This document shows, in pieces, positions 56,602 to 64,000 of a stretch of DNA of 64,000 nt; the stretch's first letter is position 1; each line of letters begins with the position of its first letter. Below the pieces are notes generated by a model. The model saw only the letters and a program-made list of their open reading frames with translations. It was not told the DNA's origin and did no database searches. Where the stretch lies: assembly GCF_026151205.1 (NCBI RefSeq), contig NC_087073.1:3431001-3495000 (forward strand), written 5' to 3'. The DNA comes from Bolinopsis microptera (Eukaryota; Ctenophora; Tentaculata; Lobata; Bolinopsidae). A program made the translations under genes and the position numbers.

Positions 56602-58552
56602 GTCGCAACTCTAACTTATTTTAGGTGTCAATACGAGCATTGCCTCGAGCCAATCAAAGAACAATTTGAGATATGTAGCATCTAGATATCCAGTGTTCTC
56701 CAAATATGTCAGAGATGAACAGAGAAGAAGTATGGAAGATGATAACAAGCGAAAAGACTTAAAATTAGTTCCGAACCCGTTATATCGTCACAGAGAGATA
56801 CATTACTGTTTCTAGGATAGCTATTCGAAAAATGCCAGTCAGTATTTTTAATATATTTCGTAAACTAGGGCTATATAGTGTCCTAAAATTCTATGAAAAC
56901 GTGCTTCCGACAGAATTAGATTGTGAATTTTAACTTGATACTCGTCATGCAATGTACGAGATTTTTATCTCCAATTTCAACGACGAAAGTCGCTTGATTC
57001 GAGTGATATCCACGGACCCGTTACTCAAATCCCCAAACCACATGCAGTTAAAATTGTGATCGGAAAGGCACGTTTCTACAGAATTTAGTGGGGTTATACC
57101 TCGTCAGCCAGATTTAACAGTCAGAAAATAACTCTCTTGTGTTTTTGTTTTCATTTCAACTGCCAGGTATAGTTTCATTCTATACATCTGCTTTGATATT
57201 AGGTTTTGTAAAATTTAGGTCAAACAAAGTTGACAGTATGGATAGGAGAAGGTTTGGTTATTTTGGGACAAAATTTTACTTGACACCTGTGCCGGTTGAT
57301 TTTGGTGATTTAATTTATTTGTTGTTAATCGCGTATGCTTGTTTAGTTTGAATTTAGTTTAGTGTTATAGATAGTAAAAGGCACTGCTTATTTTTTACAT
57401 ACGATCTTGTTAATCGAAATTCAATAATAATATTTTGAAGCTGTCCAAAACACAGTCGGAGATTTTTAAAAAAGTTCCCTACCTTGATATTCTATTCATA
57501 TAGTGCTAACTTTCTGGTTAAAAGCGTCAATCAGCATGACCTAACTCAATTATCCTAATTTAGTTTTCAAATTAAATTTCTTATTATTATCTGATAGTAG
57601 GTATGAAAAGTAACACATGTGGCCACAATCCACACCGCATAAGATCCCTGAATGGACTCTTATTAGAGTTTTGAGTTTTGAGTTTCAGTGTCCAGAGTCT
57701 GTGTAGGACTCTGAGCCATCTTTGCTGCTGAAATTGGAAATGTTTCCGGCACATGGTCTTTGAAGACCATGCAAGATGCTAAGACCTGATCCTCTACTTT
57801 TAACCTCTAGGTCGATCATTAGTTAATCGATTTTCTTTGATTAACTCCCAAACTGCCATTTAATTGTTGGCGTATTTGCTAATGTAAGTGGCCAAATTTT
57901 CAAATAAAAAATCATGAATGTTATGGAGTTAGCTCATGCTGGATATTATAGGTAAAAATTCAGTCTTACAGGATTACCGCAGATAAGTTTGAGGTTAAGA
58001 ATTGAGGCGTATGATCATATAGAACATGTTATAAACTGTCATTGGTTTCATTTCATGTTCAACGTTTGAGCATAATTTTGATGAGTGTTTTTCTTGTTAA
58101 TTTCAAAATCACCCTTCTTACAAATATTCAATTTCAATAAGCTGCAGGATATTATAATTATATGGCAGGCCAATCCCGATTTCCCTAGGCTATATCAATA
58201 TTACATTAACTTTTTCCCGACGCGGTAGAGTAGAGTGGGAGAAAAAGGAGGCGATGGATAAATTGTCAAGGGTTGGTCGAGAGAAATGATGGTGCTATCT
58301 TGGAGATGACCAATGTAAGAGCATCCGTTGGGACAAATCGAATACATGCAGCATATTTGCTGTATTTTAATATATCGTCCTGCGCCATGTGCGGCTTGTT
58401 TCATGTTTTTATCTAGCTTTATGCAAATTTTGCCGATGTGCCAACGAAATTAACTAACTCAAAAAACATGGTTTTTGGCTTATTTAATTAGACCAAAAAT
58501 CAGTTTTTGCAATTTTACCCGGGGAAACTCAGTAGTCTATGTGCTATGTAAT
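56602..58552. other. Downstream of the SOD-repeat gene, no gene recognised
   Basis: AT-rich sequence including the probable 3' untranslated region. A perfect hairpin CATGGTCTTTGAAGACCATG lies near 57752. Open frames such as 57139-57351 match nothing I know. Confidence 0.4.
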
Positions 58553-58663
58553 AAGCGCCATGCCATGAGTTGACACCAAATTTTTTCCTCTGATTTCGAT
58601 AAATTTGGTACCAAAAGTTGTCTAAAAATGTGAATAAAATAATTCCGCCGTGTAGGCGTGTAG

Positions 58664-58780
58664 TTGACCATTGTTAATAGTCTGGATCTGGCCCGGCGCG
58701 CGCTACTTCGTAGCACTTGCCATCGAGAAGAAAGCGGCGCGCGCTACTTCGAAGAAATTTAGACGAGTAACATCCGTCAA
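58664..58780 (+). mobile_element. GC-hairpin mini-element, family D copy 2
   Basis: Starts TTGACCATTGTTAATAG and ends GACGAGTAACATCCGTCAA, with the GGCGCGCGCTACTTCG block present twice, so it is longer than copy 1. Flanks share CGTGTAG (58657-58663 and 58782-58788), a near-exact 7-8-bp duplication. Confidence 0.8.
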
Positions 58781-59039
58781 CCGTGTAGCAGCACTAGCAA
58801 TTTTTGCTATAAATTGAAAATGCTGCAAGGCGCTTGTTTGCCGCGCGTGCGTTTTTCGCGCAAATTTTTAGTTTTTGCCCTATAATTTTCACAGTTTCAG
58901 TTATTATGAAATAATTGTTATGGCATCGTAATCAGCTCATCGAGACGAAACTTTTTTGTTTTTATAGTACTAATATCATAAGATTTAACGGAACATTATT
59001 TTCAAATTTTAAAAACCTGAACACAAGGGTTCCGCCTTG

Positions 59040-59105
59040 TAGCGCGATGCGTTATTTGGCCTCGCCGTGTGCATCCAATAATGCTTAACTCGCGCGCAAC
59101 CTTCG
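59040..59105 (+). mobile_element. GC-hairpin mini-element, family C copy 6 (partial)
   Basis: Begins TTGTAGCGCGATGCGTTAT and continues through GCATCCAATAATGCTTAACT, matching the 5' half of the long family C copies. The 3' half is absent and no flanking duplication is seen. Confidence 0.65.
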
Positions 59106-59311
59106 TTAGGGCATAGGGGTCGTTTAAATATTACGTAATCAGCCGAGGGGGGGGGGGTTTTGGTCGTTGATAACGTATTATTCAACCCTTTGACACGAAT
59201 TACTTTGTAAGTTTAGATCCCTGTATTTTGAACGAGCACTTAAATGTAACTGTGCTGAACTTGTTCGACACTAAATGTATTATTGTCTATTTTAAATAAC
59301 TATACATTTTA

Positions 59312-59413
59312 TTGTCATACGTTGTATGACCCGCCGCGCACGAAGTGCGCGGCTCCCCCTGTATCGTCAGAACGATAAAGTGAAACGACCGTGGGGGTCG
59401 CAACGTGATACAA
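59312..59413 (+). mobile_element. GC-hairpin mini-element, family B copy 4
   Basis: Starts TTGTCATACG with hairpin GTCATACGTTGTATGAC (7-bp stem, 3-nt loop), then CCGCGCACGAAGTGCGCGG, CTCCCCCTGTATCGTCAG, and ends GTCGCAACGTGATACAA. Exact direct repeats ACATTTTA flank it (59304-59311 and 59414-59421), extendable to 10 bp because TT follows on both sides. It is the most complete family B copy. Confidence 0.87.
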
Positions 59414-59854
59414 ACATTTTATTAACAATGAATTTAAGTTGGTTTTATTTGTACTCTTAAAAGTAGCTGGACGTCCGGGGAAAGGGGTGGTTTTGAAAAT
59501 TCGTTGGCATACGTTGCATGCCACTTTTCGCGCGCGCCGCCGAAGATATTTGTGATACGCAATTAACGTACATGTATCAAAAAATTCGGAAAAAAATTTT
59601 CCCGGACAGGGGGGTGGTCTGAAAATCTGCGATTTTGGCGGACGTCCTATGTAGATCATAGATGGCCCCTTATCGTGCTACACGGTGAATTTGCATTATT
59701 CACACTTAGACTCTAAGTTAGAGGCAATGCAACTTTTGGTACCAAATTTATCAAAATCAGAGACAAAAAATTCTATGCCAACTCATGGCGCTTATTTGTT
59801 ATTACATATTCAATATTATATATATAAATAATATAATAAACTCTGACTACAGTA

Positions 59855-59966
59855 TTGTAGGTTTACAACCTACCAGGACGCGCGCCGAGTTGGACTCGTC
59901 GACGGTCCTAATATATGGAAAGGTCCTAATACATGGAACAAATATTCTACGAGTATCACCCGTTAA
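59855..59966 (+). mobile_element. GC-hairpin mini-element, family A copy 6
   Basis: Starts TTGTAGG with hairpin GTAGGTTTACAACCTAC, contains GAGTTGGACTCGTCGACGG and two copies of a GGTCCTAATAYATGGAA unit, and ends ACGAGTATCACCCGTTAA. It is the longest family A copy because of the internal duplication. No flanking duplication was found. Confidence 0.78.
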
Positions 59967-60145
59967 GCCGAAACAAGCGCGTCACGCAGTATGCAGTGCG
60001 TGTAGACTCGTGGCTATGTGATTGTGAAGTAATCAGCCGAGAGGGGTCCAAATTACTTGTCCCACGTCGCGATTTCTATTCGTGGCTATTCGCTGCGAAA
60101 TTGTGCATGGCAGGGGCCACAGTCAGTGTGGAGCAGGTTTAACAC

Positions 60146-60232
60146 TTACCTAGTTTGCTGGTATCATGCTCGCTTCTCTCACGTACAGGAAGCTTGAAAA
60201 GAGCACCGCGCACAGGGACTGGCGTGCCAGTT
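60146..60232 (+). repeat. GC-rich repeat, family F copy 2
   Basis: TACCTAGTTTGCT through GGAAGCTTGAAAAGAGC and CCGCGCACAGGGACTGGCG matches the piece at 12990-13090. As at that site it lies near family A-C elements. Confidence 0.5.
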
Positions 60233-60245
60233 AAGTTTAACGCTA

Positions 60246-61110
60246 CCTTATCGGACCTTATTTGGACGGACATTACATGAACGGACATAATTATGAACGG
60301 ACATTAATATGAACGCTCGAAGGCATTCAAAACCATCAAAAATCCGAACTTTTTTCAATTTTTTGACGTTTTTTTAATTTCAGCAAATGATTTTTAAATC
60401 CATTTTTTATACAGTAAGTAAGAAAAGGAGTCATTAAGCAGTAAAAATGTTAAAATATGTGTACATGATCAGTGTCTAATGTCACATATCATCTTTATCA
60501 AATGGGTTTTCGTGCATGAAATAGTCCATGCTTCTGTGATTTCTAGCTTTATGGAAACCTTTTTTATCAAACTACCCCGGTCCTGCATTTCAGTGTTAAC
60601 TTTTACAAGCCATTCGGCGTGAATCGGTTTTATCTTAGACAATTTTAGGTTAACCTTAACATCACGTGGAGCTTTCTTAGCACTGTTTCATTACCTCCCT
60701 CAGTAATATGAACTATAATAACGTCGGACAATGTCCTTCGCAACACGATTTACCGTAATATCTAGAGGCTGGAACAAGTTTGTCATGTGGGCGGGGACTA
60801 GCTCATGAACTACGTTGTTGAGTGCCATAATTTCGTTGACTTTTTCCGCCAAGTGACCCTTGATAACATCATATACTAGTAGAGTTTTCTGTGCCTCCGG
60901 CAGACCAAAGAGAACCTTTCCGTCGTTAACTTACGGCACAATAAAGTTCTCATAGTTGTCATATTCTGGACAAAAAGTTCGAAATGGAAAAATTTTTGAA
61001 AAAATTTCAACGGACTTTAACTTGGACGGACTTTATTTGAACGGACATTAAGATGAACTCTAGGGCCTCCAGCGTTCAAGTAATGTCCGTCCAAATAAGG
61101 TCCGATAAGG
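60246..61110. mobile_element. pogo-like transposon, 865 bp, with transposase remnant
   Basis: Perfect 31-bp terminal inverted repeats (60246-60276 and 61080-61110, outer sequence CCTTATCGGACC) are bordered by TA on both sides. Subterminal GAACGGACATTA motifs repeat at both ends. The interior holds a broken DDE transposase on the minus strand, so this is a dead, internally shortened autonomous copy. Confidence 0.85.
60480..60985 (-). pseudogene. pogo/Tigger-type DDE transposase remnant
   Basis: On the minus strand the frames read KVLFGLPEAQKTLLVYDVIK, GHLAEKVNEIMALNN, VVHELVPAHMTNLFQPLDIT and VNRVAKDIVRRYYSSY, then after frame breaks LSKIKPIHAEWLVKVNTEM. LxVxDxF/I...PANMTxxxQPLDxxVN is the C-terminal catalytic part of DDE_1 (pogo/Tigger/jerky) transposases. 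Stops and frameshifts make it non-functional, and the N-terminal DNA-binding part is missing. Confidence 0.82.
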
Positions 61111-61144
61111 TATATAATATTTATGTGGCGCGCGCAGCACAAAA

Positions 61145-61350
61145 CTTCACGTGGGGACCCCATGCTTAGTGTTTGTAGCGGAGTGACAGGCTGAGCGCCC
61201 TCCACTTCCAGTACACAGTAACACTTAACTTTGTTATAGAGGTCGTTTACACATTATTACCTGGGGACCCCACGCTATTATCAATTATATTTATGTTCAT
61301 AATAATCCGAATAGAGATTAGGCGGAATGACAGGCTGAGCGCCGCCCAGT
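61145..61350. repeat. GC-rich repeat, family E, two copies
   Basis: ACGTGGGGACCCCATGCTT ... GAGTGACAGGCTGAGCGCC (61149-61200) is partly repeated as CTGGGGACCCCACGCTATT ... GAATGACAGGCTGAGCGCC (61261-61345). An inverted piece of the same motif (GCGCTCAGCCTGTCATTCG) occurs at 34146-34164. A partial GAGGTCGTTTACACATTA MITE end lies between the copies. Confidence 0.55.
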
Positions 61351-61625
61351 AAACATATTAGTATTACGTAATCACTTAGGGTTGATCTAACCAGAGCCCT
61401 CGCGCTTCCCGATTGCATGTAGCACGAGTAGGCTCATGGTTAGGTGAAACTGAGGGGGGGGGGGGTGTCAAGTGTAGAGTGATTTAGCACGATCGGATTA
61501 ATCTTCATCCTGAGAACGATCCCTGGTTTAACTTTAATGAACCAAAACGTTAGGATCACATTTTCCTGATATGCAATATGCATTATGCATACATCTGAAA
61601 AAAGAATATGCTCTTTGTGATTGTC

Positions 61626-61668
61626 TGAACTATCAACCAACCAATTAAATTGGTTGGTTGATAGTTCA
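61626..61668. repeat. 43-bp perfect palindrome
   Basis: Arms of 21 bp (TGAACTATCAACCAACCAATT and its reverse complement) are separated by a single A. Such a loop-less palindrome would extrude as a cruciform and is normally unstable in cloning and replication. Confidence 0.9.
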
Positions 61669-63899
61669 TACACAAATTTCTTTACTGTTTACCGACAATG
61701 CTTAAGATAAAAGATGAGAGACGTCTCAAAAGCTGCCATGTGGCAGCGTAGCTAGATAACTTCTTAACTTCGCGAAATTTGCAATCCACTTTGCTGTGGT
61801 CGTGGAACAGCTAATACCAGCAATGTAACTGTGATTGTGCACGCCAGTGTCTACGTTTTTACAGCAAGTAGTCGATGGAACAACCTATATACACAATAGT
61901 AATACAACCTCTCATCTTCACTTTCAGAAATTGGCGTCCTAATCCGGTGCAGTCTTGCCAGATTTCACCCCCATTTCAAAATTTTGTAAGAGGTTGTAAT
62001 CTGTGATTTGCACTTGTGTCCATTTCCCAATCCTCTTGTAGTTAAATACGCTATAACAGGGTCCAACATTCAGTTCAGTAGTGCCTTGCTCAGCCTCGAA
62101 TATTAACCTATAGCAACATGGTATGGGGGAATTGGGGTCATGGCAAACCTTTGGAGTCTAGACCCTAGCTGATCGCTTGATACAGTGACAGGAATCAATA
62201 ATCATGGTGTTGAAAATAAGGTTTAACGTAACCATTTGCTCTCTAACCTTAAGAGATATCTGGAGTCTAGTTAATTCATAATTCAGCTGTAGATTTCAGA
62301 AACTGTAAGCGCTGTATGCCGCGCAAAATGGTCCCATGATTGTCAGCAACAACATTTTGAGCTGCTGCTCATCATCAATGATAGTGAAATAACAAATCGT
62401 ACATTTTAGCCAAATTAAAATATATTTTACTATAAAGCAATTTATAAAGAGATAAACTCATGTAGCAAACAAATTCCAGCTTAAATTTCATTCTAACTAT
62501 TTCATGGCATCTTAAAGTTAAACACAACCTCATGGTACAGGGACTGCAAACCAATTTGCAGTTTAATATTTCATTTTTAGTTGCAAACGCCAAACATTAA
62601 CAGCTGAAGAGGTGTAATCACCAAGGGTCTCGAAAAGATTTACCAATACGAAAATTCACATTCCACAACTAAAATACATTAATACAAGCCGAAATCGGCG
62701 ACGAAGAGGATTAAATTCATATTACCGCAGTAAACAATACTTACGTAAGGTTTAAAGGGACTGAATATAGGTTTACGTGTTAAAATAAGTGCTTTTCAAA
62801 AAAGAAATAGAGATCAGATATGTTCTGTTTAATCAACCATTAAATCAGCCCTTTATTTAAGGTAGGACATTGTGGATGTATTACAATTACGTAGGGTAAA
62901 ACTCTCGACAACTCATGAAGCCTCTTGATTGGTAACTGATTGCTCGGCCCTCAGTGGTGAGTCGCTAAGCTTGCAATTTGGAAAGATTTAATTTCCACCC
63001 AGTCTGTAACTACAATTCTTACCGCAACTTAAACCCCACCCTCATCCGTCTGGAATTTGAATCTGTTAAAGTTAGACTGGCCAATTTCCTTAAAGTTAAA
63101 TTAAAGGGACAACTAGAAAGTCAAACCGTCCAATCTTGCTCAAATTTCTGAATCAAGATGATTCACTATAATAACATCACCATCTTGGCGAATTTGAAAA
63201 ATGATTTAATGAACTAGGTGGACATGACCATTATATCACTGGGACCCGAGGAGACCCCCATTTACAAGCTCGGGGCTAGTAAGTGATGACAGTTAGACCG
63301 TCCCGCCTGTGTAACTACTACCGCCCCCTCCAACACTCGGAACATTCAGTTAATAGACTAGAGATTTCAGACGAAGCCCTAGCAGAGTGTTTGAAATTTT
63401 GGTGACAGGTCGGAATAGGGGAGAAACTTTTCATTTTTAGCGTATACACACTGTTAACGCACTGATTGATAAATTAACGGGGTTACCCAAGCTCACCGAG
63501 TTATTTACTTTTGTTATCACAGGATGACTGACATCTTCATAAAACTAACATAAACATGGCCTCAGTGCGGAAAAATAAAAGAAATTAAAAACAGAAATAT
63601 ATTCTATAAAATGTATTTTGTACATATCGATCGGTTCATGCAACATAGATGCACATCATGCTACGAAGAGTTGCGTGTATGTTATCTTATCACACAATAA
63701 CATCGCATATCAGGAACTGGTCCCGCTCATAATATTATATATGGAGGTCTTGTACATGATAAAGTAAGCGCAGAATGGGCGCTGATTGAGATACACGCTC
63801 TACAGTCGGAGAAGGAGAGATCAGTTAGAAGTGCACCAGAGGTAGTAGACAAGTATTTTTATATCAGTGTCCCGCCTGGATTAGTGAAGTGGTCAGTGT
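61669..63899. other. Non-coding stretch, no gene recognised
   Basis: AT-rich sequence with only short open frames and no recognisable domain. An exon of a neighbouring gene could be hidden here, but I see no support. Confidence 0.4.
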
Positions 63900-63959
63900 A
63901 GCCGGCTGTACGTACTCGGACCTATCAACGCTAGGTCAACACAGCGCCGGCCCACCGGC

Positions 63960-64000
63960 TGGCATATATACACTGTCTGTACCAGACTAATACAGTCCCA
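63960..64000 (+). promoter_or_regulatory. Possible TATA-type core promoter at window edge
   Basis: GGCATATATACA at 63961-63972 lies in a GC-richer context (GCCGGCCCACCGGC just upstream), and an initiator-like ACCAGACTAA follows about 25 bp later. This spacing fits a TATA-box promoter reading to the right, out of the window. No transcript evidence is available. Confidence 0.35.

Larger units (their letters stand above)
58553..59808. mobile_element. 1.25-kb inverted-repeat element packed with nested insertions
   Basis: About 85-110 bp at 58553-58640 (ATGTAATAAGCGCCATG...AAATTTGGTACCAAAAGTTG) recurs inverted at about 59690-59808, with roughly 80% identity by eye. Between the arms lie family D, C and B mini-elements, a partial GGGGTCGTTTAAATATTACG MITE end at 59115, and a pair of direct repeats containing GGGGTGGT near 59480 and 59610. 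A related piece occurs at 23519-23600. Boundaries and class are uncertain. Confidence 0.5.

Noticed and set aside
57139-57351. 70-codon frame with hydrophobic segments
   Set aside because: Single short frame in AT-rich DNA, no recognisable domain and no clear splice context.

Overview
The window is nuclear DNA from an animal, most likely a marine or aquatic invertebrate. The evidence is intron-rich genes with GT-AG splice sites, AT-rich non-coding DNA, a ciliary tektin, a UBE2N ubiquitin-conjugating enzyme, SUPT5H with an animal-type GSRTPMYGS repeat tail, LDL-receptor class A repeats and a large number of transposon relics. I could not assign a phylum from sequence alone. Layout: 1-635 is two copies of a 331-bp tandem repeat. 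On the minus strand lie an LDLa-repeat secreted protein (4442-5629), UBE2N (5961-7523, five exons), a single-exon BTB/POZ protein (9259-10905), a tektin (16081-22797, six exons), mitochondrial ribosomal protein uL16m (24870-26514, five exons), RNA polymerase subunit RPABC4/POLR2K with an unusual Ser/Pro-rich N-terminus (27122-27490) and the elongation factor SUPT5H (28074-31792, four exons). On the plus strand a 17-exon gene (45168-56601) encodes a 1125-residue type I membrane protein built from degenerate Cu/Zn-superoxide-dismutase-like repeats. All multi-exon models were assembled by joining splice sites so that the reading frame closes without a stop. The rest is accessory DNA: a decayed LTR/Copia element (34914-39657) with intact ATTAG target duplication nested in an older reverse-transcriptase relic, a LINE 3' end (about 9015-9230), a CR1/L2/Jockey-type LINE fragment (40183-40745), a pogo-like element with ~650-bp inverted repeats carrying unrelated exon-like sequence (41019-44389), a second pogo-like element with transposase remnants (60246-61110), MITEs ending in a GGGTCGTTCAC motif, and a 285-307-bp tandem repeat family present at 8.3 kb and inside an intron at 50 kb. 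The most novel signal is a system of very small (about 60-200 bp), GC-rich, hairpin-forming insertions, here called families A, B, C and D, clustered at 12.4-14.0, 32.5-34.4 and 58.6-60.0 kb plus one at 23.6 kb. Their sequences differ but they share architecture: they start with TTG, usually followed by a perfect or near-perfect 7-bp stem with 3-nt loop, end in CAA or TAA, and nine copies are bounded by exact 8-9-bp direct repeats read straight from the sequence. Some are nested in one another, which gives internal empty sites. They contain no ORF and look like a set of non-autonomous mobile elements driven by an unidentified enzyme.
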